Numbered from the stretch's first letter, positions 49,571 through 61,090 are shown. The stretch: DNA of 64,000 nt from Beroe forskalii (GCA_011033025.1 WFMF01000014.1:868001-932000); one strand, 5' to 3'. The notes: generated by a model from the letters alone, not told the origin. Translations and numbers: made by a program.

Positions 49571-50369
49571 TCTCAAATTTTCGAAATATCTAATCATAGC
49601 TGATAAGGCCTAATTTGCTAGTCTACTGCATTAGTTCTTTTTGCTCAATTTAAAGGGGATGTTCACTGCATGGGTATCTTATTCTGATCATGAGTCACTT
49701 TTTAACAAAAATACAGACCAAGAAATGTGGATCAAATTGACATTTCCATTTGGTATGTTCTGTCTGTTTTGCTTTTTACATATATCTGGTTTACTTTTTT
49801 ATCAACTATGATTAGATATTTCTCAAAATTTGAGACTATGCAAGAATTTTTTTAAAAGCCCTTTGCGGTGCCCTTACGAGGGTTTTCAATCAAACAACTG
49901 GACAATCTAAATCTTGGCTGTATAATCACATTCGTCGCAAAAGCAAGTAGACAGTGACAACCTTCAATAGAATAAAAGCTATCAATGGTGAATGGAGTAT
50001 TACCTCTCTTTTAAACCGATGATGCCACCTCACTCTGCATCTCATCCAAGGATGGATGAAATTCCGTTTATTGATAGGAACTTTGCGTAATAAATCCAAA
50101 GTTTTGCTGCCCATTTTCTCAAATCAAATGAATTTCTATTTGTATAGTTTTGAAACTAACAACATAACACATATTGCATTTACTAACTTCGGATGGTGCT
50201 TACCACCCAATGGTTAGTTTCTGAAGACATGAAGTAATGTTTCAACATTATCTTGAAACTGGCAGCAAAACTTGTGGTGTAAAGTAGTTTGATAAGTGAA
50301 GTTAACTTTTGCAATGTTGAATTAACTAATTAATTAGTCTAATACACTTCTTATATTGTGAGCCAAACA

Positions 50370-51335
50370 GGCATGGATCCAGCCCAGAATTTTTTGGGGG
50401 GCGTGTACAATTTGAGGCTCACTCGGCGCCTTCGCGGCACCCTCATTCATGGTTTCAGTTGAATTATCTTTATTTTTTCGAAAATAAAGATAATTCAAGT
50501 ATGTATTAGCACTAGCAGGGGGCTAGCTTTGGGAGGTCTGGAATGTAAAGAAATGTCATCTCAATAGGGTTTTTTGCATTGTTTTCATCTCAACAGCTTC
50601 ATCGTTGTAGTCGTACTCAATTTCACTAAATTTATTCACAATCAAAAGAAAGAAAGAACAGCAGGGTCTGGGCGGCAGCCCAGAAATAAAGGTCTGGAAT
50701 TTAGAGAAATGCCATCTTAATAGTGTTTTTGCATTGTTTTCATCTCAACAGCTTCATTGTTGTAGTCGTACTCAATTTCACTCAATATATTCACAATCAA
50801 AAGAAAGAAAGAACAGCAGGGGTCTGGGGGCGGCAGCCCCCAGATGCCAGAGGTCTGGAATTTAAAGAAATGTCACCTCAATAGAGTTATTGCATTGTTT
50901 TCATGTCAATTATCAACAGCTCCGTCGTTTTTGTCAGGCATGGATCCAGCCCAGAATTTTTGGGGGCGTGCAAATTTGAGCTCACTCGGCGCCGCTTCGC
51001 GGCACCTCATTCGCAGTTACTCAGTTAGTGCGAATTATCTTTATTTTTTCGAAAATAAAGATAATTCAAGTATGTATTAGCACTAGCAGGGGCCTGGGGC
51101 GGCAGCCCCAAGTAGTCTGGAATGTAAAGAAATGTCATCTCAATAGGGTTTTGCATTGTTTTCATCTCAACAGCTTCATCGTTGTAGTCGTACTCAATTT
51201 TCACTAAATTTATTCACAATCAAAAGGAAGAAAAGAACAGCAGAGGGGTCTGGGGCGGCAGCCCCAGAAAGCCAAGGTCTGGAATTTAGAGAAATGCCAT
51301 CTTAATAGTGTTTTTGCATTGTTTTCATCTCAACA
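50370..51335. repeat. Tandemly multiplied arm-tip repeat (left)
   Basis: Two larger units (from GGCATGGATCCAGCCCAGAA near 50371 and 50938) each contain the palindrome ATCTTTATTTTTTCGAAAAT, GTATGTATTAGCACTAGCAG and CATTGTTTTCATCTCAACAG. Shorter partial units start near 50690, 50850 and 51250. G-rich hairpins such as GGGGGCGGCAGCCCCC mark the joints. The right arm has about one and a half units (54180-54690). Confidence 0.75.
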
Positions 51336-51339
51336 GCTT

Positions 51340-52255
51340 CCTCATAACACACCCCTATCAACTCATAACACACCTATCAACTCATAACATACCTCTATCA
51401 ACTCATAACATACCCTTATACCCAGTCAACTCATAACACACCCCTATCAACTCATAACATACCCCTATCAACTCATAACATACCCTAATCAACTCATAAC
51501 ATACCCCAGTCAACTCATAACACACCCCTATCAACTCATAACACACCCCTATCAACTCATAACATACCCCAGTCAACTCATAACACACCCCTATCAACTC
51601 ATAACATACCCCAGTCAACTCATAACATACCCCTATCAACTCATAACATACCCCTATCAACTCATAACACACCCCAGTCAACTCATAACACACCCCTATC
51701 AACTCATAACATACCCCTATCAACTCATAACACACCCCTATCAACTCATAACACCCCTATCAACTCATAACATACCCCAGTCAACTCATAACACACCCCT
51801 ATCAACTCATAACACACCCCTATCAACTCATAACATACCTATCAACTCATAACACACCCCTATCAACTCATAACATACCCCTATCAACTCATAACACACC
51901 CCTATCAACTCATAACACAATCAGTCAACTCTAACACACCCCTATCAACTCATAACACACCCCTATCAACTCATAACATACCCCTATCAACTGATAACAT
52001 ACCTCAGGGCCCAGTCAACTCATAACACACCCCTATCAACTCATAACATACCCCAGTCAACTCATAACATACCCCAATCAACTCATAACAAACCCCAATC
52101 AACTCATAACACACCCCTATCAACTCATAACATACCCCTATCAACTCATCACATACCCCAGTCAACTCATAACATACCCCTATCAACTCATCACATACCC
52201 CAGTCAACTCATAACATACCCAAATCAACTCATAACACACCCCTATCAACTCTTA
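51340..52255. repeat. 21-bp minisatellite CAACTCATAACAYACCCCTAT
   Basis: About 43 units of CAACTCATAACACACCCCTA with CTATC/CAGTC variants run in one direction. Being 21 bases long, it is open on the minus strand as repeats of GVCYELI or GVCYELT over more than 100 codons. Those frames show no start context or domain and I regard them as non-coding. It fills the left part of the palindrome spacer and has no counterpart next to the right arm. Confidence 0.9.
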
Positions 52256-52439
52256 CAGACATAATCTGAATAATCAAATATGAATTCGCACCGTTTCCCT
52301 TATACATAAAGCAATTGCCTTAGGCATAAAGCAAAGCCCTTATGGATAAGGAAAATGCCTTATGCGTAAGGACTTTGCCTTATAAGTTTAGAGTTTCTCT
52401 TAAATAAGAGATTCCCTAGTTATGCATACCACCCATTGT

Positions 52440-52685
52440 CACATGTTTAGAGAGTATTCGTAAATCAATGTTCGTGGACAGTGCGCGTGATATTTCAGGG
52501 GGTCTTCCATGAAACAATCGTCTAAGAGTACTCGTAGCACTTACGAATAAGGTACCAATTTTACGAATACTCTCCAAGAGTGTACATGAAACATTCGGAC
52601 CCTGTTTGGACGATCCGAAGATATCACGCGCACTGTCCACGAACACTGATTTACGAATACTCTCTGATTTACGAATACTCTCTCA
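52440..52685. mobile_element. Foldback element with GAGAGTATTCGTAAAT ends
   Basis: AGAGAGTATTCGTAAATCAA and GTTCGTGGACAGTGCGCGTG at the left are mirrored by CACGCGCACTGTCCACGAAC and TTTACGAATACTCTCT at the right. The middle has CATGAAACAATCGTCTAAGA. Related text occupies 53755-54180. The class is unknown. Confidence 0.7.
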
Positions 52686-52689
52686 AATG

Positions 52690-53754
52690 GTCACGTGTCA
52701 TGAACACCAACCAATAGGGTTTGAGTATTTCTCACGCACTTACGCAGTTCCTGCATTTGAGAGCGGGAGAGTACACTCATTATGCCTTATATGGAAAGTT
52801 GTTGTGGTATGAGTGTTACATGTTTTGAGTATAGCTATTTCATGTACCTATTTGTAGTGTTGCCTTCTATTTTGCTGCTTCGTTCACTGTTCGGCGTTTT
52901 CTGGTTCTACTGTCGACCGTGCTTATCATTTTCATGCTTTTGAATTTTGAATGTTCACCGTCTGAAAGTTATTTGCACAATGGTGTCTACTGTGTTGTAT
53001 TCAAAAATGCATCGTAATTTTGGAAACGTTCGGTTCTGTTATAGGTTGGTACATTTTGAGTTGTCCATGATTTTGACTATTTCCGATTTGATAACATGAA
53101 GCATACGTGATAAGGTATGATATTGCTTGATTGTTTTTTTTATAGCCCGTGTACCTTCCTATTTGATCTAATGTGTGTTATACGTACGTCATGTATAAGT
53201 TTGATTTTAGAGGCAATGGTAAAGGCACAGTTTTTGCTTGAGCAATGATGTACATTGTACAGACTACAGTTTCAGTGAACTGTGAACGCACCTCGATTCT
53301 TTTATTGAATTCATGCTCCTGAGACCTGAACCTGTACAGTATTTGGTCGTAGATTTATGAACTACACATGTAAGTTCAATTCTGATCGCTGTCTTGATAG
53401 TCCAGTAGTTCACATAGGCACTTGACAACTGCACTGATCCATATTACTCGTGATTTCAATTATTTCATAGAAATGAAAGGCGATCAATGTGACTTGATAG
53501 ATACAAGCATATCGAGGGCATGTCATGTTGTCCACAATCATCGTTTCAAGTCACGCAGGAGGCTGTCATTTCACGTTTTAACATCATTTCCAAATAATTT
53601 TGATTTGGCCTTTGAATAAAATAATCCAATGTGGATTAAGTGGTTAATTTGGAGGTTGGACTTGGGAGCCGTAATGCTCTATGCCTCTAAACTCAAAATG
53701 TGTCATGAAATACCGTGCCCAAGTCCAACTCTACAATCAACTAGTTAAGGGGAA
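52690..53754. other. Spacer of the inverted repeat, no gene found
   Basis: This part of the loop has ordinary AT-rich composition, no repeat partner that I can see in either arm, and no convincing exon. It may be the only single-copy sequence between the arms. Confidence 0.45.
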
Positions 53755-54180
53755 ATGGGTCAAGAGTATTCGTAAGACCCCTCCAGAGTGGTCGTAGGAT
53801 TTTTCGTAACTTGGCACAATTTACGAACTGACTTAGAAGTATTCTTTGACTTACGCACACTCTTATTAGGGTCACGCACCCTCACGCAGTGGATCACGCA
53901 CACTTAAGAAGGATTTTAGGGAGTACTCGTAAATGTCCAAGAGTGATCGCAAATCGCTTCACTTAAGAAGAAGGGTCCGAGTTTCATGGACAAAATTCTT
54001 GTAGAGTATTCGTAAATGTCACGTGACAGTGTTCGTAAGTGTGTCAAAATGCGTTCATGGAAGACCCCCAGGATCATTCAAACAGGGTCCGAGTGTTTCA
54101 TGGACACTTTTGGAGAGTATTCGTAAATCGGGTACCATGTTCGTAGGAGTTACGAGTACTCTTAGGCGATTATTTCATGG
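53755..54180. repeat. Diverged relative of the 52440 element
   Basis: AAGAGTATTCGTAAGACCCC, TAAATGTCCAAGAGTGATCG, TCATGGAAGACCCCCAGGAT and GAGTATTCGTAAATCGGGTA share words with 52440-52685 (GAGTATTCGTAAAT, ACGAGTACTCTTAG, TTTCATGGA). It ends exactly where the right arm begins. Confidence 0.6.
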
Positions 54181-54690
54181 AAGAGCTCCTGGGGGCTGCC
54201 GCCCCCAGACCCCTGCTGTTCTTTCTTTCTTTTGATTGTGAATAAATTTAGTGAAATTGAGTACGACTACAACGATGAAGCTGTTGAGATGAAAATAATG
54301 CAAAAACACTATTAAGATGACATTTCTTAAAATTCCAGGCCTCTGGCTTCAGGGCCCCCAGACCCCTGCTGTCCTTTATTTCTTTTGATTGTGAATATAT
54401 TTAGTGAAAGTGAGTACGACTACAACGATGAAGCTGTTGAGATGAAAACAATGCAAAACCCTATTGAGATGACATTTCTTTACATTCCAGACCTCTGGCT
54501 TCTGGGGGCTGCCGCCCCCAGGCCCCTGCTAGTGCTAATACATACTTGAATTATCTTTATTTTCGAAAAAATAAAGATAATTCGCACTAACTGAGTAACT
54601 GCGAATGAGGTGCCGCGAAGCGGCGCCAAGTGAGCTCAAATTTGCACGCCCCCAAAAATTCTGGGCTGGATCCATGCCTGTTTGGCTCAC
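54180..54690. repeat. Arm-tip repeat (right)
   Basis: This is the complement of the left-arm units at 50370-51335: GGGGGCTGCCGCCCCCAG hairpins, CTGTTGAGATGAAAACAATG, the palindrome ATTATCTTTATTTTCGAAAA and TTCTGGGCTGGATCCATGCC. Only one complete and one partial unit are present. Confidence 0.7.
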
Positions 54691-55799
54691 AATATAAGAA
54701 GTGTATTAGACTAATTAATTAGTTAATTCAACATTGCAAAAGTTAACTTCACTTATCAAACTACTTTACACCACAAGTTTTGCTGCCAGTTTCAGGTTGA
54801 AATCATGCTCATCTATGAACGAATTTAAAACTCATTTGAAAACATTTGTTTACTAGATCTTATTAATGGGTGGTCTCTTAGTATGCGCATAATTCAACAT
54901 GCATACTCATTTTTCTGATGATTTTCGTCACATTGAAACTCTTATTGGATAAGATCTTGACCTCAGAGTCCTTATAATATTTTCTTGATTGTAGTTATTT
55001 TAGGTGACAACCTGTTTTTAAAGTATCCCACACAGTTGTGCATAGGAACATAGTATTTCAATATTTTGTTACCTCGTTACTGTGTATAAGCTACCTTATT
55101 TTATTATTATCATTATTATTATAATGTTGAAACATTACTTCTTGTCTTCAGAAACTAACCATTGGGTGGTAAGCACCATCCGAAGTTAGTGAATTCAATA
55201 TGTGTTATGTTGTTAGTTTCAAAACTATACAAATTGAAATTCATTTGATTCTAGAAAATGGGCAGCAAAACTTTGGATTTATTACGCAAAGTTCCTATCA
55301 ATAAACGGAATTTCATCCATCCTTGGATGAGATGCAGAGTGAGGTGGCATCATCGGTTTAAAAGAGAGGTAATACTCCATTCACCATTGATAACTTTTAT
55401 TCTATTGAAGGTTGTCACTGTCCACTTGCTATTGCGACGAATGTGATTATACAGCCAAGATTTAGATTGTCCAGTTGTTTGATTGAAAACCCTCGTAAGG
55501 GCACCGCAAAGGGCTTTAAAAAAAATTCTTGCATAGTCTCAAATTTTGAGAGATATCTAATCATAGCTGATAAAAAAGTAAACCAGATATATGCAAAAAG
55601 CAAAACAGACAGAACATACCAAATGGAAATGTCAATTTGATCCACATTTCTTGGTCTGTATTTTTGTTAAAAAGTGACTCATGATCAGAATAAGATACCC
55701 ATGCAGTGAACATCCCTTTTAAATTGAGCAAAAAGAACTAATGCAGTAGACTAGCAAATTAGGCCTTATCAGCTATGATTAGATATTTCTCAAAATTTG

Positions 55800-56035
55800 A
55801 GACTATGCAAGAATTTTTTCCTGTTCCCAATCACGTTTTTGTTTTACAAAAAAGCATTGAGAAAAGGTTAGCAGAGATCGTGTTTTTGGGGGCTGTGTGT
55901 ATACTACCTTTATGCGTACTGTTAAATCTGAAACAGGTGGTGCGACGAAATTTGGTATGTAATGTGTATGTATGTATGTATGTATGCTCCATTTTCATGC
56001 ATTCAACAACTGCTCCTTTATAATATCACTCGCGC
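55800..56035 (-). repeat. Family C repeat, right-arm copy
   Basis: TTGTTTTACAAAAAAGCATT, ATACTACCTTTATGCGTACT, GTATGTATGTATGTATGC and CAACTGCTCCTTTATAATAT mirror the left-arm copy at 49360-49570. Confidence 0.65.
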
Positions 56036-56546
56036 CAATATAACTTGGTGTAGTGGCATCCTGTACAGTGTTCACTGCAGCTAGCTTACAGGTATTCCGG
56101 TTCAATGCTCTGTCCATCCTAATGTTGAAACTTGGAAATTGATTCTTTATCAAAAACTTCATCTTTATTCAATTTTACCAAACTTGTCAAGGACAAGAGG
56201 TGCATGAATTTCTAGCGATTTTCTTGGAAATCTCCATCAAATATTGATTGGGTTTCAATCAAATCAACATTTTTCTTTTAAACAGGGGACAATTGACAAA
56301 TAGCAATTTGAGTTCGATCAATGATGATTGACCTTAGCAATTGTGCTGAGGAAAGTAAGAGATGAAATTTAGTCCCGGTACCTGATGAATTTACAATATC
56401 CGAATCTTCAATCTTGGTTAGTAATCCTTCTCTTCATCTTCAAGTTGGCAAGGTTGATCATAAAATCAAAAATTTTGACGCCCAGGAAATACATTGTATT
56501 TGGTTGAATATCAATAGTCACCGTGAGAAATCCTCGATCGAGTTTT

Positions 56547-56705
56547 TAATTTTTATTTTAAAGGGCTCCGACTGTGATAGCTGAGCATTTGAGCAATATA
56601 AACTCAAACTGCAGAAACTTGCAAGGGCAGAAAATAATGCGATTTCGTATATATACGAAATCGCATTTATTCAGCCCACAGTTGGAGCCCCTTTAAAATA
56701 AAATC
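56547..56705. repeat. Damaged palindrome, partner of 46252-46465
   Basis: The centre CGTATATATACG (56646-56657) and the whole left side (AAAGGGCTCCGACTGTG to AATGCGATTT) are kept. The right side jumps from AAATCGCATTTATTCAGCCC to CACAGTTGGAGCCCCTTTAA, having lost about 55 bases. The loss is confined to one arm of the hairpin. Confidence 0.8.
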
Positions 56706-57177
56706 TATATAAAATTATAATTATTGTCATAAATGAAAACGCTTGATAATGCGCAACGCTTGATGTGAGCACGAGATGTCACACAAAACTCAAAAGGAAA
56801 CAACCAAGAATGAATGGGTACGCGCGGAAACGGGAAACAGAACATGGCAGGTGTTGCGCGCAAACAGAACATGGCAGGTGTTGCGCGCGCACTAAAATGC
56901 ACGTGCGATTTGTGATCACTTACGAAGTACGAACTTTACTGCTTCATGAAATTTAAGTGCTCGCCGATGTTCATGTTAGAGAAAACGAGCACAATAATTG
57001 TTTTCAATCTATACTTATGAACGAAATATTTATAAAATTGATTCAATGATACTTTGGTTTTATGATGTGACACTTGATAGCATGTCATCAACTCATCATG
57101 TCAGTAAATGAGACGGACAATGGTCGACGATCAAATGACGGCATGTTTTTATACCAGACCCGGGGAACAGGAAATTA

Positions 57178-57245
57178 AGCGCCTGCATACGGTAACAACG
57201 AGCACAAGAAATGCGCCGGCAGGCGCAATTCTTGTTCAGGGTGTA
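57178..57245 (+). repeat. Family B terminal block in right arm
   Basis: AAGCGCCTGCATACGGTAAC to GCCGGCAGGCGCAATTCTTG is the mirror of 45722-45800. Confidence 0.5.
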
Positions 57246-57925
57246 TACCCTCTGGCTTTGTCTCTGATCTAATTAGCAGTAATAAGTTATGTGCCAGCCG
57301 AAGCATTCCCTATGACAAAATATTTTATAATTGGTTCTATTTTAAAAGCTATCTCTACCTTGAATTATACCAATTTTCACAGGATTGCAGAACATTGGAT
57401 AAAGGAATCAGGAAAATGCAAGATGGCTTTGCCAGTTGATTGATAGAAGCAGGATTGAGACAACTGCTTACAGAGCTAAATGGATCACCATACTGGGGAA
57501 TCGGGTAGGAAATTGATTTGGGATTATGAGTAAGATTCTCTGACTTATATGAGGAACTTAAATTTTTTCATATATTAAAAAATACTCTGATTTCTCCTAA
57601 TACTAACAATATCCAAAATTTTTAGGCTTCCTATAGTGGCTCATTAAAATACTTATTATTTTGTTACAAACATATAGTTCATGAACCTACAAACTACATT
57701 GTGATTTACATGGTTACTCTGTTTATGAGAATATATCGAGCATGGGAGTTTGTTATCATACAAGGCATAACCCAAGATTGATTTTCGAAAACATTTGATC
57801 CATGACTCACGAGTTTCTTAATTGTATCACCTGCACCACCCAGCATAGGAAGATGAGAGGCCTTCAATAAATTAAATTCACATTTCCCCTACTTTTTAGA
57901 CCCCCCCTTAAGTTTGCACTTTTTA

Positions 57926-58160
57926 AGGCGCATGTAACGTTCGTCGGTCGATCGAATGGAATTGGTCGATCGATGAACTTCATTTGATCGACGGATGTGT
58001 TTTTAATAGAAAATCTTTAAGCTAGTAGGGAAACAACTAAATATTGCTCATTTAAACACGATTCAAGTCAACAGGGACCATTAAAACACATCATTCGTTC
58101 GAATGGAGTTGATCGATCGACCGGTTCCGTTCGATCGACCGACGAACGTTACGGGCGCCT
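57926..58160. mobile_element. 235-bp TA-target MITE, right arm only
   Basis: The ends AGGCGCATGTAACGTTCGTC and the complement of AGGCGCCCGTAACGTTCGTC are flanked by TA on both sides. Subterminal GATCGATCGA-rich blocks mirror each other. The left arm keeps the uninserted TA within TTTTTTTACAAATTCG read on its complement (near 43815). A relative with a nested repeat is at 6539-6874. Confidence 0.85.
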
Positions 58161-58242
58161 TACAAATTCGAAAGCAATAATTATGTTATAATATCCCAGG
58201 TGTCTCAATAACACCAAAAATACCACAAAAATTTGTATTTTT

Positions 58243-59208
58243 TCCCTCCCCATTGGCCTATTTGTGAATACAAAAAGGCAAATGAGAGGGTTGGCAGAGA
58301 TCGTGGAGGGTGAGAAATAGAATATGTGTATATCAGGTCCAGTTTTGCAATACAACTACTGTAATTTCTGGAAAGTGCCCGGATTGCTCCTTTATAATAT
58401 CAGTCGCGAAAATGTCCCTCCCTCCCTCCCTCCCTCCCTCCGTCCCTCCGTCCCCATATCACATAAATCTTCAAAATAACGAATTTCTTAATTCATGGAG
58501 CTGTCGGTTGTCAAAAGTATAAGTCTTATAGGTTGATCTGGCCCATCCGTGCCGCATGCTCGAACTCCTAAATTATCATAAGTTCTAAATTTAATTAGGC
58601 TGTTGAAGAATTCGTGTCTTAAAAAGTTAAAATCTTAGGTGTGGAGTTGGGCGGTAGATTTGAGAAAAGGCTTCGGTTTTGTTCTAGGTTTAGTACCAAA
58701 ATGCATAACTATTAGAGTTTCTGCTTGATTCGACTGAGTTTAAGAAATACTATTCGCTGTGAAAGACGAATATTGCTTTTTGGAACAAGAGACAGCATTG
58801 AAACAGAAAACACAAGCACGAAATTTGAAAATCAGATAAAAAGTGATATCAAATTAGTATAAACATTCAATAAAATACATCGCGTGAATAAACGGTGACA
58901 CAATTTGATGCGAAACGTAAACCAATTCAACAAAATGGCGCGAAATCTACAACGAACTGAGTACAACAACGAACGCGCGCAAGAATTTTAGAAGAAATGG
59001 CACGTGCCAATTCGTGTTCTCGGTCGCGCGCAGCACGCGCATCGGAACAGTATTTATACTCTTATTACTTTATAACGACTGCGTTTTGTATTATCTTATG
59101 ATGATGCTAAGGTTACATCAAGCACCGCGGGGGAGGGAAATTAAGCGCCTGTATACGGCCTACGGGGAACAACAATAATTATGTCGGTGCAGGCGCAATT
59201 CTTGTTGT
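58243..59208. mobile_element. ~965-bp composite insertion, right arm only
   Basis: The left arm is continuous here (TTGTATTTTTGTTGCTCATA as read on its complement), while the right arm has this block between TTTGTATTTTTT and GTTGCTCATATGAG. It contains an inverted family C copy (58255-58425), a CCCT microsatellite (58412-58452), then a family B element (about 58730-59205, with GTATAAACATTCAATAAAA and GGGAAATTAAGCGCCTG). It may be one element or two successive insertions. Confidence 0.65.
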
Positions 59209-60016
59209 TGCTCATATGAGTAATGTTACATTGTCCCAAACCCCCTCTCTCCTATGTTCGCAAGTTTACACCCGTTACACATTTGAAAACCCCTTCCCCC
59301 TGATTGGCAAACGTAATTTATGAAAGACCCCTACTATGTCTAAGTTAGCTGGACTAAGTCACCGAGTGCAAAGCTATAGACTCATCACTCACTGAAATCT
59401 AATAATCGAAGAAAGGCTAATGATATCTCATAACATGGGTGCTTATTATCAACTTAACTGTCACAGGTACTGGAGCTGGCATTTCTTGGTTCGGAAGTTG
59501 AGGAAGCCAGAGAGGAACTAGAAGACATATTCTTTGTCCGTTATTTCAACAAGGTTACTTTGAAGAGCTGTTCAAATAAAACAAAAATTCAAATAAAACA
59601 AAAATATACAAGAAGTTAAATCATGATCTACCTACTTATATTTTACTTCCTTGTAATCAATGATTTTTTTGCCTTTCAGAGGGAGTACCACATAGACAAG
59701 CTGTACAACGAAATCGTTCCACAGTTGGAATATGTAGATGGTGAACTCATAAATACCCACTTTCTCGGATTTACTGGTAAGTCTGACATTTAAGTGGGAA
59801 TACACGGGAATGCATGACTAGCATTCCCAACCGTGGGATATTGGGAATTTATCTCTCTACTTTAGGATCGTAACTTGACAACTACCTAGTACCTGACAGT
59901 AAACGTGTTCAATGGGTGGGATCAATTCAATGCACCAATCACTGGTAAGAAGAAGCTGAGGGTTGTCACAGAGTTCGCTAATAACGGCCTTCCTTCCCTT
60001 CCTGTTCCTGAAGAGT

Positions 60017-61090
60017 GCTTCCAGTTCAGACGACCTCTCACTTACCCAGAGGTAGGGTCACTTGTCGTCTGTGCTTCCAGTTCAGACGACCTCTCACTTA
60101 TCCAGAGGTAGGTCACTTGTCGTCTGTGCTTCCAGTTCAGACGACCTCTCACTTACCCAGAGGTAGGGTCACTTGTCGTCTGTGCTTCCAGTTTAGACGA
60201 CCTCTCACTTATCCAGAGGTAGGTCACTTGTCGTCTGTGCTTCCAGTTCAGACGACCTCTCACTTATCCAGAGGTAAGGTCACTTGTCGTCTGTGCTTCC
60301 AGTTCAGACGACCTCTCACTTACCCAGAGGTAAGGTCACTTGTCGTCTGTGCTTCCAGTTCAGACGACCTCTCAATTATCCAGAGGTAGGGTCACTTGTC
60401 GTCTGTGCTTCCAGTTCAGACGACCTCTCACTTACCCAGAGGTAGGGTCACTTGTCGTCTGTGCTTCCAGTTCAGACGACCTCTCACTTATCCAGAGGTA
60501 GGTCACTTGTCGTCTGTGCTTCCAGTTCAGACGACCTCTCACTTATCCAGAGGTAAGGTCACTTGTCGTCTGTGCTTCCAGTAGAGACAACCTCTCACTT
60601 GTCCAAGGTAAGGTCACTTGTCGTCTGTGCTTCCAGTTCAGACGACCTCTCACTTACCCAGAGGTAGGGTCACTTGTCGTCTGTGCTTCCAGTTCAGACG
60701 ACCTCTCACTTATCCAGAGGTAGGGTCACTTGTCGTCTGTGCTTCCAGTTCAGACGACCTCTCACTTGTCCAGAGGTAAGGTCACTTGTCGTCTGTGCTA
60801 CAAGTAGAGACGACCTCTCACTTACCCAGAGGTAAGGTCACTTGTCGTCTGTGCTTCCAGTAGAGACAACCTCTCACTTGTCCAGAGGTAAGGTCACTTG
60901 TCGTCTGTGCTTCCAGTTCAGACGACCTCTCACTTACCCAGAGGTAAGGTCACTTGTCGTCTGTGCTTCCAGTTCAGACGACCTCTTACTTACCCAGAGG
61001 TAAGGTCACTTGTCGTCTGTGCTTCCAGTACAGACGACCTCTCACTTACCCAGAGGTAAGGTTACTTAACGTCTGTGCTTCCAGTTCAGT
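60017..61090 (+). repeat. 56-bp tandem array carrying an exon end and splice donor
   Basis: About 19 units of CTTCCAGTTCAGACGACCTC, TCACTTACCCAGAGGTAGGG, TCACTTGTCGTCTGTG follow the start of the 3' end of MRPL17 exon 5. Each unit repeats the last ~35 coding bases, the donor GAG/GTAGGG or GAG/GTAAGG and the first intron bases. It also places CTTCCAG, a plausible acceptor, just before the copied exon text. The left copy has a single unit (around 42847-42920). Units vary slightly (TATCC, TTGTCC, AGTAGAGAC), and 56 is not a multiple of three. Confidence 0.92.

Larger units (their letters stand above)
42289..50114 (-). pseudogene. MRPL17: MRPL17-like gene, left copy lacking its last exon
   Basis: Minus-strand exons 50114-50004, 45576-45454, 43478-43392, 43266-43170, 43038-42887, 42743-42621 and 42425-42289 join in frame with correct splice sites. 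They match bacterial/mitochondrial ribosomal protein bL17: ARWLCQLIDRSRIETTAYRA (L17 LLxHxRIETTxxKAK), KLYNEIVPQL (KLFxEIAPRY), KKKLRVVTEFANNGLPSLPV (xKMAVIEYxGNxLPPLPLP in MRPL17). The protein belongs in the mitochondrial large subunit; the basic start MGSKTLDLLRKVPINKRN suits import. The glutamine-rich region after PSLPVP is an added C-terminal part. The final exon present in the other copy is not found left of 42289, where the inverted repeat ends, so translation would run into CLPIIG repeats. It could still be functional if a last exon lies elsewhere. The bL17m assignment is by motif alignment from memory. Confidence 0.7.
41795..51330 (-). repeat. Left arm of the giant inverted repeat
   Basis: Read on the minus strand, this arm matches 54180-62190 in order: GTGTCAGG minisatellite, MRPL17 exons 7 to 2, family B piece, 46252 palindrome, family C copy, exon 1, and the CTGCTGTTCTTTC block. 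Identity looks high over exons and nearby introns and lower near 41900-42080. It is longer than the right arm because of the insertions at 44033-45243 and 46735-49096 and a local multiplication at 50370-51335. Confidence 0.9.

Noticed and set aside
51403..52249. Long minus-strand frames repeating GVCYELI/GVCYELT
   Set aside because: They arise because the minisatellite unit is 21 bases; no start context, domain or splice signal supports coding.
60015..60584. Plus-strand frames of up to 124 codons over the 56-bp array
   Set aside because: The frame rotates through the repeat; only the first part (to 60051) belongs to MRPL17 exon 5.
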